A stretch of DNA of 35,027 bases from Paracoccaceae bacterium (GTDB lineage Bacteria; Pseudomonadota; Alphaproteobacteria; Rhodobacterales; Rhodobacteraceae), in the NCBI GenBank assembly GCA_026709265.1, contig JAPOTI010000141.1, positions 1-35,027 on the forward strand. Direction: 5' to 3'. The notes beneath the pieces were generated by a model. The model did not search any database, was not told the origin of the DNA, and saw only the letters and a list, made by a program, of their open reading frames with translations. A program made the translations under genes and the position numbers. Shown here piece after piece: positions 25,267-34,227 of the stretch. Numbering within the stretch: position 1 is the first letter of the stretch; every line of letters begins with the position of its first letter.

Positions 25267-26307
25267 CTATCCGAGTTTTGGCCTCACATCGGCAGTGGCA
25301 TCAAGAATCTCGAGAGTCATCAAGTCATCAAGTGCTGGAGGTTGGCCTGCGAACTGGTCCAATTGATCGTAGATGTCGATTTGGGCTTGCCAATTCTCTC
25401 TGGTCATTGTTCCCCAGCCGTTTTCAGCTGTGCTGTTGTCAAAGGAGTAACCGAGGACCAGACCGACGGCACCAAGTTCTGAATCTCGATCAAGGTTAGG
25501 GTAACGCTCGATCAAAAAATCCACGGCTCGTTCCGGGTTGCTGAACGCCCAGCCCCAGCCGCGCGAAATTGCCCGGATGGTCGCTTCAACCTTGTCCCGA
25601 TGCTCAGCGAGCACTGAGTCCGTTGTGTAATAAGGGTTCGCGTAAAGTTGAATGCCAGTGTCCCACAGAGCCATGTCCACACGATCATCACCAAGTATAG
25701 AAAGCGCATTGATATTGGTCTTCCAGCCGGTCACGACATCAACCTGACCTGTCATCAGTGGGCCCATGTCGCCTCCCATAACTGAGACTTCGACATCGTC
25801 CTCGGCAATACCATTCTTCGCAAGTAGCGCGCGCAGGAGTATCCGCGCCGTCCCTTGGGTCGCGACCTTTTTTCCCACAAGATCGGCGGGCTCGCGCACC
25901 GGAGACCTCTCTAAGGAAAAATAGGTAAACGGATGACGCTGATAGCCTGCGGCGATGCACTTGATTGGAATTCCAGCCGAGCGTGCCAACATCAAGGAAG
26001 GACTTGAAGAAATTGATCCGAAATTGTTGGCTCCTGACGCGACCGATGCCACGCCGTCAATGTTGGGACCGCCAGGAACGATCTCAAGCTCCAACCCTTC
26101 TTCTGCGAAGTAACCCAAAGCATCAGCCGCGACCTCTCCCATAACGCCATTTGAGGCCAACCAACCCAATTGCAAACGGATCCTGAATGCGTCTGCTGCA
26201 GATCCAGGCGACACTGTGAGGAGTGTTCCGGAGGCTGCAAGACCTCCCATGCTCGCCAATCCGCCTAACATGCTCCTGCGGTCGATGCTCTCAATTGGTC
26301 TTGTCAT
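25267..26307 (-). CDS. NMT1/THI5-like substrate-binding protein with Tat-type signal
   Basis: A 346-residue periplasmic binding protein of the NMT1/THI5-like superfamily. I place the start at 26307, where AAGGA lies nine bases upstream. The N-terminus IDRRSMLGGLASMGGLAASG carries a twin-arginine motif followed by a moderately hydrophobic stretch and a cleavage-like GSAADAF, so export by the Tat system encoded earlier in the window is likely. The mature domain begins RIRLQLGWLASNGVMGEVAADALGYF, the family opening. Ligands of this superfamily range over pyrimidine precursors, sulfonates and aromatics; the ligand here is unknown. It is the first gene of the operon, divergent from the LysR gene. 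Confidence 0.88.
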   Translation of the reverse strand: MTRPIESIDRRSMLGGLASMGGLAASGTLLTVSPGSAADAFRIRLQLGWLASNGVMGEVAADALGYFAEEGLELEIVPGGPNIDGVASVASGANNFGSISSSPSLMLARSAGIPIKCIAAGYQRHPFTYFSLERSPVREPADLVGKKVATQGTARILLRALLAKNGIAEDDVEVSVMGGDMGPLMTGQVDVVTGWKTNINALSILGDDRVDMALWDTGIQLYANPYYTTDSVLAEHRDKVEATIRAISRGWGWAFSNPERAVDFLIERYPNLDRDSELGAVGLVLGYSFDNSTAENGWGTMTRENWQAQIDIYDQLDQFAGQPPALDDLMTLEILDATADVRPKLG

Positions 26308-26369
26308 GATCAAAATCCTTCTCATTCGTGTCCGCGCCATTCGCGGGCTTGACGATGCTCAGGTTAACA

Positions 26370-26406
26370 GTGCATAATTTTTTGTAAATGCACAATAACG
26401 GTGCAT
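26370..26406. promoter_or_regulatory. Candidate LysR operator: three GTGCAT half-sites
   Basis: In the 134-base divergent region, GTGCAT (26370-26375), ATGCAC (26388-26393) and GTGCAT (26401-26406) are regularly spaced (18 and 13 bases start to start). The first pair forms an inverted repeat around an AT-rich centre, fitting the T-N11-A style of LysR-type sites. An upstream ATG for the regulator lies inside the second half-site, which favours the downstream start at 26442. Confidence 0.5.
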
Positions 26407-26441
26407 TTTTTGCAGCAGTCGGAAGTCAGGACGACATATCA

Positions 26442-27344
26442 ATGCACTCGAAATTTCTACGATATCTCGATGCTGTCGCACGCCACGGATCCATTCGCAA
26501 AGCCGGCGCGGTGCTGAATGTCTCATCCACAACAGTAAACCGCAAACTTCTTGACGTTGAGCGGAATCTGGGTGTTCGATTATTTGACCGAACATCCGAG
26601 GGAGTTGTGTTGACACCTGCCGGCTCCATAGTCGTAGAGCATTGCCGGAGAACTCTCTATGATTTTGAACGACTTCGGGAATCTGTCGATGACATCCGCG
26701 CTGCAAGAAGCGAGCATATCACAATCATGTCTCTTGATTCGGCCTCATTGGGCCTGCTGCCCGACGTACTGAGTAATTTCTCTTCTGTTTATCCACGGGT
26801 GACTTATTCGGTCACGACCAGTCAACCGGAAGATATTGTTAAGTCGGTTGCAGAAGGGCGCGCGGACATCGGTTTTTCGTTTACGAACAAAGATCACCCC
26901 GACATTCGCGTAATGATGGAGAAAGCGGCCCCTATTGGCGTCGTGTTGCGTTCTGACCATCCGTTAGCAGAACGCACGAAGCTGGTGGTCGGGAATCTGA
27001 AAGACTACATGCTGGTACGCCCGGTTGACGCGCGCGGTCGGCGCTCGTTGTTTGATGCGGCAGTTGACGGCGTCGCCGAAAACATGCCGACAAGATTGTT
27101 CACCGACTCCCTGCCCGCTGCTAAAAAGATGATCGAAGACGGGCAGGCAATGGGACTCTATACAAAACTCGGTTTCCGTGAAGAAATATCCGCAGGAACA
27201 TTGCGTTTCATACCACTTGAAAACGATTTGCTGGAATCTCTGAAAGTGGGAATCATGATTTCTTCCCGGTCTGGACTGTCTCCGGTCAAGCACGCGCTGG
27301 CCACACAGATCGGCAAAACCATCGCAACCTTACAGTTGGACTAA
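26442..27344 (+). CDS. LysR family transcriptional regulator
   Basis: A 300-residue LysR-type regulator. The N-terminal winged helix-turn-helix covers about residues 1-60 (FLRYLDAVARHGSIRKAGAVLNVSSTTVNRKLLDVERNLG, then LFDRTSEGVVLTPAG). The rest is a type 2 periplasmic-binding-like effector domain (ITIMSLDSASLGLLPDVL...). The start at 26442 has AGGA nine bases upstream. It is divergent from the eight-gene catabolic cluster and probably controls it in response to the substrate or an intermediate. Confidence 0.92.
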   Translation: MHSKFLRYLDAVARHGSIRKAGAVLNVSSTTVNRKLLDVERNLGVRLFDRTSEGVVLTPAGSIVVEHCRRTLYDFERLRESVDDIRAARSEHITIMSLDSASLGLLPDVLSNFSSVYPRVTYSVTTSQPEDIVKSVAEGRADIGFSFTNKDHPDIRVMMEKAAPIGVVLRSDHPLAERTKLVVGNLKDYMLVRPVDARGRRSLFDAAVDGVAENMPTRLFTDSLPAAKKMIEDGQAMGLYTKLGFREEISAGTLRFIPLENDLLESLKVGIMISSRSGLSPVKHALATQIGKTIATLQLD

Positions 27345-27429
27345 GGGTTTGATCGAGAATGTGGAGGGTCTGTCCCCGATAAGGTCTATCCTTGTGAGAC
27401 GTTCAACCAACAAGGAGGTGCCCCGGGTC

Positions 27430-28152
27430 TGGAACGCGACCGCCAGTGCACGTGATCAACGCCAGATGGGCCGATCTGAAACCGATGGAACCGATGACGT
27501 ATGGTCATGTGTTGCGCCGCCGCCCCCGTCGACGCGGGGGCGCATCACGGATCTCCGTATGGTCTGTGATGCGATCCCGTCTCTGTTGGCCACAGGCTGC
27601 CCGTGGCGGGCGACTCCCCTATGTTGTCCGCCATGGACGACCATTCAGAACTCTTTTGACGCGTGGCGCGACACGGGTGTCATCGCCCGCATGAGGGATG
27701 CGTTGCGGGCAGGTGCCCGCGCACCGGCGGGGCGTGTGGCATCGCCGACCGCCGCCGGGATTGACAGCCCGTCGATGACGACGACGAAGATGGCGGGGTC
27801 ATCCGGCAGACATCCCGGATCCGGACGGAGGGCCGGACGTCAGTCTCGAGAGGCTGGAGGCGGCACCGGATATCCAGACACTGTGGGCCGACAGCGGCAC
27901 CGGGGTCGCCGCACGAAACGGGCCGAAATGGGCGTGCCGGATGTCCTGGAGATCGTCGACAAACCCAAGGGAATCCAGGCGTTCACCATTCTCTCCCGTC
28001 GCGGGGTGGTGGAACGAACCTGCGCCTGGATGTCCCGCTGCCGACAGCGGTCGAAGGACTTTGAGCGAAGTCTGGAGAGCGCCTTGACCGGGGCACAACG
28101 CGCCGCGTGCCGCTTCCTGATCCGGCAGCGCGCACGCAACGCAAGCACTTGA
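27430..28152 (+). pseudogene. Decayed IS5-family transposase
   Basis: A continuous frame covers the region, but only parts match an IS5 transposase. The N-terminal part reads TDLRMVCDAIPSLLATGCPW, PPWTTIQNSFDAWRDTG, and AGIDSPSM containing the first catalytic Asp. The C-terminal part reads KPKGIQAF, SRRGVVERTCAWMSRCRQRSKDFE with the catalytic Glu. Between them the middle block (DIQTLWADSG, with the second Asp) lies in another frame, and the segment is shorter than in intact elements. Two compensating frameshifts plus deletion therefore explain the open frame. It is GC-rich compared with its neighbours. I could not identify terminal repeats. Confidence 0.75.
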
Positions 28153-28243
28153 AAACAAAAAGAATAACGAAATCAAAGGCTTGTGATTCAGCCTCTCAGA
28201 TTATCAATCGACGTCCTCATCCACCGCCATTCCGCAAATATAT

Positions 28244-28432
28244 TCATTTTGGTCGCAGATATCGGCTCAGCAGCGGCGTGATTTTACCCCACATCAGTTC
28301 AAACTCGGACGAGTCATTCAGGTGCCTGCCACGCGATGCCCAGAGATTGCCGGACTGCAAGATTCCTTCACGGGCCTGAAGGCTGGTATATAATTCCCAA
28401 ATAAATCGGGGTGGTTCTCCGGCATCGTTATC
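28244..28432 (-). pseudogene. DUF2971-like fragment
   Basis: The minus-strand frame ending at 28244 reads ELYTSLQAREGILQSG, NLWASRGRHLNDSSEFELMW and ends SRYLRPK. LW-A---RHLNDSSEFE is the hallmark of DUF2971 proteins, which normally begin LYHYTS and run to 250 residues or more. Only about 60 residues are present, two residues of the opening (HY) are missing and there is no start codon, so this is a relic. DUF2971 function is not established; such genes are common in mobile and defence-rich DNA. Confidence 0.5.
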
Positions 28433-28600
28433 TCACAATAGGGATGGTAGCTTTTATCAGCCAACTCCATAATGATATGCGAAAGAAATGGAATGGCTGT
28501 CATTGGCTCGGCAGCGAATTCAGTGAGTGGTTTTGCGCATGACCGCAAGATTTGGCGTGGATTTGTACCGGTTCTGCACAGGGAATAGCCGTGCGCACCC

Positions 28601-28786
28601 GTGCAACCCTATCGCAAAACCTACAGTCTAAAGCCCGGTGAGAGTTGGTTTGACGCGGCCACGACCGACAAGCAGAGCGAGCACTATGTTCGGGACAGGG
28701 AGGACATTGTGGTGCCGGTTGGCGTGTTGGTGGTGCATGAACTGAAAGCTGATGGGGCCGATGATGCGGTGTTCGTGGAAATATAG
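28601..28786 (+). pseudogene. Upstream in-frame piece of nuclease-like gene
   Basis: A GTG-started frame of 61 codons (YRKTYSLKPGESWF..., ending DAVFVEI) stops at an amber codon at 28784-28786. The same frame then stays open, without another stop, into the VRR-NUC-like frame at 28823. The uninterrupted frame and similar base use on both sides suggest one former gene split by a TAG. It has no recognised domain of its own. Confidence 0.4.
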
Positions 28787-28822
28787 GGAGGCGGTCGGAA
28801 GGTCGAGCTGGTCAATCAGGAC

Positions 28823-29104
28823 ATGATCTGTGTCGCCAGGATCGTTGGTGGGATGACTGACATCCTTGAAAACTGTGTTGAGACAGTCAGGATTCTGACA
28901 CGGGTCTACGAAAGGCGGGGAAGCTTCAGAGGTGTCCCGGATGTCATCGCGATCTTTCCCGATGGGCGGATTGCCGCACGTGAGATCAAGAGGGCGGGCA
29001 AGGGCGATGTCAAGCCCAACCAGCATGAAGTCGCTGACACGCTGCGTGATCTGTTCGGGTGGAAGCTGGACTTGGCTGTGGTCGAATGGCACTGCCGGGA
29101 ATGA
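28823..29104 (+). CDS. VRR-NUC-like nuclease domain protein, possibly truncated
   Basis: A 93-residue frame with a PD-(D/E)xK-type pattern: G-V-P39-D40 then RIAAREIK with E54 and K56, followed by KPNQHEVADTL. This arrangement (GxPD...ExK...Q) is the core of VRR-NUC nucleases, which cut DNA and are frequent in phages and mobile elements. The domain seems complete, but the frame is open upstream across a TAG, so this may be the 3' part of a longer gene. No close ribosome site is evident at the ATG. The gene stands alone in a decayed region. Confidence 0.5.
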   Translation: MICVARIVGGMTDILENCVETVRILTRVYERRGSFRGVPDVIAIFPDGRIAAREIKRAGKGDVKPNQHEVADTLRDLFGWKLDLAVVEWHCRE

Positions 29105-29363
29105 ACCTGTGGTCGGGGCGGGTGTCCGGGGATACACAGAGACTTTTGATCTGTCCCTGATGCCCTGAATCCTCCACCGCACGCACACTTCCCGCCCAAC
29201 ACCACCCGTCAAACATGACCCCCATTCGCCGCCCCGTGCGACGCGAAAAATCGATTGACACTGTCATCAGGTGGCATCCTTTTCCAGGAAGCGTGCCCAG
29301 CCATTATGTGCGATACCCCGGCTCCCTCCAGGCATACTGATCCCAGATGGCGGGATGTCTGTC

Positions 29364-32300
29364 TCAAACATGTTCATCGCGCCAGAGAATTGTCGGCTCG
29401 CGGTGCCTTCTGAGGGCCTTTCTCAAGCGCAAATCGCGGGAGACATCGCTTGAACTTCCGGCCACAGTGGCGGCCATTCCGACAAAGATGCGGTAGGACC
29501 CCTTTTGCGTCCAGATACGGATGGCGAGTAAGGAAGGTGTAACAATCAATGTGAGAATTGTTGATGTCGCGAGGCCGAAGACGATAGCGGTTGCGAGTTT
29601 GCTCCAATAGGCCGAGGTCGGTGTATCGACAATGTAACCACCTTCAACAATATTGATTGAATAACCAAACATCATGGGAAGAAGCCCGGCAATTGTGGTG
29701 ATGGATGTCAACAGGACAGGCCGAATCCGCAATTGTGCAGTCCGAATGATGGCTTCAATTTTTGGCATGATGCGGGAATATTCCTGATAAGTGTCGATCA
29801 GGACGATATTATTATTGACAACGATTCCCGCGAGCGCGACAACGCCCAATCCTGTCATGACAATCGAGAATTTTTGGCCCATCAGAAGCAGACCGAGCAA
29901 GACACCAACCGTCGAGAGAACAATTGCGACGAGGACCAGAACGGCATTGTAAAAGCTGTTGAACTGAGCCAGTAATACTGCAAACATCAATGCCAATGCG
30001 GCAATAAAGGCCTGGGTCAGGAATGTCTGACTTTCTTGCTGCTGTTCCTGATCTCCGACCCACTGCCAAAAAACACTTGCCGGCAAGTCTGCTTCATTGG
30101 CAAGCCAGTCGGACATCAATGCAATTCGTTCGGTTGGGGTAATCGGCCGGCCTTCTTCATTGAAGAGTCCAGACTGTAGATCGGCGCGTACATCAATGTA
30201 GCGATTCTGGTTGAATCGAGCGATTTCACCGATCTGTGCTTCCGGATACCAGGTGATGAAGTTGGACAGTGGGACCAGGCCATTGGACGATCGGACACGC
30301 AAATCATCGAGTGTTGACAGATGCCGATCACTTTCCGGGAAACGAACACGGATGGAAATCTCATCTTCGAGTTCTGCCGGGCGCATCGTTCCGAGTTCGA
30401 TACCACGGGTGACAAATTGCACCATTGCTCCCACGGTCGCAACATCGGTGCCGTAGCGACCCGCTTCTTCAACATCAACATCAATTTTCCAGTCGATACC
30501 GGGAAGGGGCAGAGTATCCTCGATATAGTTGATCCCCTGCATATTCCCCATGAACGTGCGCGCTTTTTCCGCGGCGACGAGAAGCTCATCCCAATCATAT
30601 CCCGTCAATCGCAAGTTCAGTGGTTTCCCGGTAATCGGTCCACTTGAAATAGGTTCAACATCGGCGAAGATGCCTGGCAGATCACTGAGCTGGCGTTGTA
30701 TGAGTGCTGTGACATCGCGGGCATCAGTTGCGATACCGCCGATTGCCTGCCGATTTGACCAGAGGTCAAAATCGACCTGGACCACACCAATACCGTCAAG
30801 CGGTCCGCGTCCAAAAAAAGCCGAATTGAGTCCGCTTCCTCCAGTAAAGGAAAAAACGGATGCGACACCGGGCGCCCCAATCACCACGTCTTCAACTTCC
30901 CGAATAATGCGATCTTTTTCGTGCAGACTGAGATTTCCGCGCGCCCGTACATGGATACGCAGAGTTTCCGGTTCGTTGTCAGCAAAAAACTCGACGCCGG
31001 CATTATTTTGCCCGTAATAGGTGAAAATACCGACAACCGCTGCAATCACTGTTGCGATGCTGACCAGCGGCATCACCGGATTACCCACCAGGACGGATAT
31101 CACCGATCCAAAAGGAGACCGCTTCCATCCGGCTGTCACCTGTTTCTTTCGCTCGATTTTCAACGACCCAGCGACCGTTGAAAGCAGGAAGGCACCAACG
31201 GCAAATAGGATGGCACCTGGAGCAGAGGCCGCGACCGAATACGCAGGAAGAGGCAAGAAGGGAAAACGGTCCGGCACCAGTGTCAGGATAACCGCGCATA
31301 CCATGAAGAGAACAATTGTTGCGAAAAGAGCCAGGCGCAGGATGACCGAACGTTGTCTCAAACGGGCAGATATGCGTTCAATGAAGAGGCTGATCGTGCC
31401 CGATGCGCTTCCGACGACGGGAAGAAAAATCAATGCGACCAAAAGCGAGGCCGAGAGGACAAACATGACTGTCAATGGCAGTCTGCCCATCCACTGGCCC
31501 GAAATACCGGGCCAGAACAATAATGGAAGAAAAGCACATAATGTCGTCGCGGTCGAGGAGATGATGGGCCAGAACATTCGTTTGGCAGCGTAACCAAATG
31601 CCTTTCGGGGTGAATCACCTTCTTCCATTCGCCGATCGGCAAGTTCGACGATGACAATCGCACTGTCCACCAACATGCCGACCGCCAATATCAACCCGAA
31701 CATCACAATGTTGGAGATCGGAATTGACAAGATTGCAAGAAAGGTAAAGCAAAACAGAAATGATGACGGGATGGCGATGCCAACGAGGATGCTCGAGCGG
31801 GTTCCGAGGACTGCAAGGACAACGACCATCACGAGCAGCACCGCTGTCAGGACCGAGTTTTCCAACTGGGTGACCATCTCACTGACATTGTAGCTCTGAT
31901 CCTGCACAAACTCGATATTGACCGCATCCTGCAAAGGTTCAGGCCAGGTCTGCTGAATTGCGGCCACTGTCGCCCGTATCATCAGCGCGGTTTGAATGAT
32001 GTTGGTTCCCGGTGTCTTGACAACCTGCAACGCAACTGTCGGATCACCGTTATGACGATTGTAAGCTCTCCGATCCTCAAAAGTCAGGCGCACATCGGCA
32101 ACATCGGCGACAGTGACCAGGCGATCGTCAGTGACAGTCAGGGGTATTTCTCTAATGTCATCAAGTTCTTCGAAAGAAGAAGGAATCTTGACAGAAAAGG
32201 CACCATTCTCGGTTTCGACCTCACCAATTGCAACCAGTTGGTTGTTACGACTGACGGCCTGAAACTGGTCGTTGAGACTCACATTATAAGCATCGAGACG

Positions 32301-32870
32301 AAGCGGATCGATGATGACTTCGATCATCTCTTTGCGCTCACCGTTGAATATCACGTCAAGCACCGGCGGGAGCGCTTCCAGTTGATCCTTGATCTGGTCG
32401 CCGAGCCGCATGAGCACGCGGTCCGAGACGTCGCCGGACAGTGCGACCACGATGATGGGTATCTCGGAAAAACTGAATTCAGCTACGGTGGCCTTATTGG
32501 CCCCTTCTGGAAACTCGGCTTCGGCACGACTCAACAGGTCACGGATTTCTGCAAGGACTTCAGGTTTGTCGATTCCAAAATCAAAGTTCAGGGCAATACC
32601 GGCGTAGCCCTCGGCTGCTGTCCCGAACATTTCGTCCAGCCCGTCGAGTTGGGAAAGTTGTGACTCGAGAGGCTTGACCAGAAGTCGTTCACTATCCTCT
32701 GACGAGATACCGGGGAACGTGACTGAGATAAAGAAGGACGGAAATTCAATGTCCGGTGATCCTTCTTTGGGTAACGTGAAATACGCCGTGATTCCAGTGA
32801 CGATGGCCAAAACCAGTGTCGCAAGGACCATGCGCCCATGACTGAGCGCCCAATCAACGATGCGGGTCAC
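29364..32870 (-). CDS. RND efflux permease, AcrB/MexB-like with extra helices
   Basis: A 1168-residue proton-driven inner-membrane exporter of the RND superfamily. The N-terminus (WALSHGRMVLATLVLAIVTGI, then LPKEGSPDIEFPSFFISV) and the porter domains are standard. The proton-relay region reads GMLVDSAIVIVE (D402, S403), so one of the two Asp of AcrB is Ser. The second half has VVNNNIVLID (about 1018-1026), without the Lys of AcrB. Between helix 6 and helix 7 there is an insert (about 505-595) with two further hydrophobic helices. A hydrophilic tail of about 40 residues ends the protein. It overlaps the adaptor stop by four bases. No outer-membrane channel gene is in the window. Confidence 0.92.
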   Translation of the reverse strand: MTRIVDWALSHGRMVLATLVLAIVTGITAYFTLPKEGSPDIEFPSFFISVTFPGISSEDSERLLVKPLESQLSQLDGLDEMFGTAAEGYAGIALNFDFGIDKPEVLAEIRDLLSRAEAEFPEGANKATVAEFSFSEIPIIVVALSGDVSDRVLMRLGDQIKDQLEALPPVLDVIFNGERKEMIEVIIDPLRLDAYNVSLNDQFQAVSRNNQLVAIGEVETENGAFSVKIPSSFEELDDIREIPLTVTDDRLVTVADVADVRLTFEDRRAYNRHNGDPTVALQVVKTPGTNIIQTALMIRATVAAIQQTWPEPLQDAVNIEFVQDQSYNVSEMVTQLENSVLTAVLLVMVVVLAVLGTRSSILVGIAIPSSFLFCFTFLAILSIPISNIVMFGLILAVGMLVDSAIVIVELADRRMEEGDSPRKAFGYAAKRMFWPIISSTATTLCAFLPLLFWPGISGQWMGRLPLTVMFVLSASLLVALIFLPVVGSASGTISLFIERISARLRQRSVILRLALFATIVLFMVCAVILTLVPDRFPFLPLPAYSVAASAPGAILFAVGAFLLSTVAGSLKIERKKQVTAGWKRSPFGSVISVLVGNPVMPLVSIATVIAAVVGIFTYYGQNNAGVEFFADNEPETLRIHVRARGNLSLHEKDRIIREVEDVVIGAPGVASVFSFTGGSGLNSAFFGRGPLDGIGVVQVDFDLWSNRQAIGGIATDARDVTALIQRQLSDLPGIFADVEPISSGPITGKPLNLRLTGYDWDELLVAAEKARTFMGNMQGINYIEDTLPLPGIDWKIDVDVEEAGRYGTDVATVGAMVQFVTRGIELGTMRPAELEDEISIRVRFPESDRHLSTLDDLRVRSSNGLVPLSNFITWYPEAQIGEIARFNQNRYIDVRADLQSGLFNEEGRPITPTERIALMSDWLANEADLPASVFWQWVGDQEQQQESQTFLTQAFIAALALMFAVLLAQFNSFYNAVLVLVAIVLSTVGVLLGLLLMGQKFSIVMTGLGVVALAGIVVNNNIVLIDTYQEYSRIMPKIEAIIRTAQLRIRPVLLTSITTIAGLLPMMFGYSINIVEGGYIVDTPTSAYWSKLATAIVFGLATSTILTLIVTPSLLAIRIWTQKGSYRIFVGMAATVAGSSSDVSRDLRLRKALRRHREPTILWRDEHV

Positions 32871-34033
32871 GCTGAACTGTCCCGATATACCACTGTCACG
32901 CGCGAACCGTCGATGACAAATTCGTGACCGACGACAATGATATCGACGCTCTCAGGGAGGCCGGAAATCCACACACCATCGACCGAGTCACGAATAATCT
33001 CAACGGCATGAAAGCGTGCCGTGTCCTGATCGACGGTTCGCACTCCTAAAATTCCCTGATCATTCAAGGTCAATACCGATTGAGGGACAAGGTGCGCCAT
33101 CTGATTGTCGGTGGCCACGAATACCTCGGCTGCTGATCCATCACGAATCCTCAGATCGTCATTGTTGACAGTCACCTCGATGCGGAATGTTCGTGTGTCC
33201 GGATCGCCGGAGCGGGCGACAAAAGTCACAACTCCCTTCGCTGTTCGATCCGAAAGAAAACGTATCTCCGCACGATCATTTATGGCGATCTTTTCGACAT
33301 CTCTTTCACTGATATTTCCAGCAATAATGATCGGATCAAGCTGAATAATCGTGGCACACAGCGATCCGGGCTGCAACAGCGATCCGACTTCAGCCGCATC
33401 TGACTCCAGATGACCGTCAAAAGGTGCGGTCAAGGTCAGTTTGTAAACCTGTTCCTGTGCTCTCAGATAAGCGGCCTCAGCCGACTGCAACTGGGCACGG
33501 GTGGACGCTATGCGACTTTCTGGAGCAAATCCGTCTTTAGCAAGTTGTGTGGCGGTTTCTTCATTCAGCCGCGCCTCATCCAACATAGCCTTGGCTTCTG
33601 CCAGTTCCGCTGCGCTGCTTCCGGGATGAAGTTCGCAGATGGTTTCACCATATGTGACAAAAGTACCCTTGCGTTTGGGCTCGCCAATGACAAGGCCACC
33701 GGCCTGAGCGCGGACATCGACAACCCGAAGTGCCTCTGCCTGACCACGAATAATGACGCCGGAAGTAATCGGTTTCGCTGTTGTCCGGACAGCAATGACC
33801 CGCACTGAGTCGCTGCGCACGTAATTTTCAGGTACGTCACTTTCGATCTCGCTGGCGATTTCCGTGACAACGGCTTGTTCTGCAGGCGTGTCGAGATCAT
33901 CATCTGCGTCCCACCGCGCGTTGATCTGGTCGACTTGCATGCGAACGAAACTAAGAAGCGCTTCGCGCTCAATCAACAAACCATAGACGGCAGCCGCAGT
34001 GATAAGTGCGGTCAAAATTGGAACGATGCGCAT
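32867..34033 (-). CDS. RND efflux periplasmic adaptor (membrane fusion protein)
   Basis: The 388-residue adaptor would link the RND permease to an outer-membrane channel. It has an N-terminal anchor (MRIVPILTALITAAAVYGLL) and a half-motif GVIIRGQAEALRVVDVRAQAGGLV. A coiled-coil hairpin follows (AAELAEAKAMLDEARLNEE..., RAQLQSAEAAYLRAQEQ), then the second lipoyl half LTAPFDGHLESDAAEVG and a beta-barrel domain. I prefer the ATG at 34033; a GTG at 34078 would add 15 residues with no signal-like character. It overlaps the permease start by four bases, so the two are co-translated. Confidence 0.9.
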   Translation of the reverse strand: MRIVPILTALITAAAVYGLLIEREALLSFVRMQVDQINARWDADDDLDTPAEQAVVTEIASEIESDVPENYVRSDSVRVIAVRTTAKPITSGVIIRGQAEALRVVDVRAQAGGLVIGEPKRKGTFVTYGETICELHPGSSAAELAEAKAMLDEARLNEETATQLAKDGFAPESRIASTRAQLQSAEAAYLRAQEQVYKLTLTAPFDGHLESDAAEVGSLLQPGSLCATIIQLDPIIIAGNISERDVEKIAINDRAEIRFLSDRTAKGVVTFVARSGDPDTRTFRIEVTVNNDDLRIRDGSAAEVFVATDNQMAHLVPQSVLTLNDQGILGVRTVDQDTARFHAVEIIRDSVDGVWISGLPESVDIIVVGHEFVIDGSRVTVVYRDSSA

Positions 34034-34135
34034 GGAGTTGTAGTTTCCGAAACACGAACTGAGACTGTCTGGCGTCACCCATATATTGATTCAAGTACTT
34101 TATCGCAATGATACCGGCGATATTGGCGGTCGTTT

Positions 34136-34166
34136 GTTGTCGTTTGTCACAGAAGACTTCAGTGGA
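34136..34166 (+). repeat. Repeat copy R1 (TTTGTCACA...ACTTCAGTGGA)
   Basis: TTTGTCACA followed after a few bases by ACTTCAGTGGA matches 34708-34732 in the same orientation. On the minus strand the two copies encode related peptides (PLKSSVTND and PLKLFVTND). It lies in the short gap between the adaptor gene and the truncated DprA-like gene. Confidence 0.5.
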
Positions 34167-34227
34167 CCCGGCTGAGCTTTGGCAGGAAGTCTGACGGGCC
34201 AGAGGATATTGAACGCAACATCGCCAA

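Noticed and set aside
27446-27694. 82-codon + strand frame within the IS5 remnant
   Set aside because: Arg-rich shadow of the transposase frame produced by high GC content.
28318-28548. 76-codon minus-strand frame starting at TTG
   Set aside because: It overlaps the DUF2971 fragment in another frame, and the recognisable similarity is in that other frame. Its own translation matches nothing I know.
30529-31593. Long + strand frames opposite the RND permease gene
   Set aside because: Antisense shadows of a strongly supported coding sequence.
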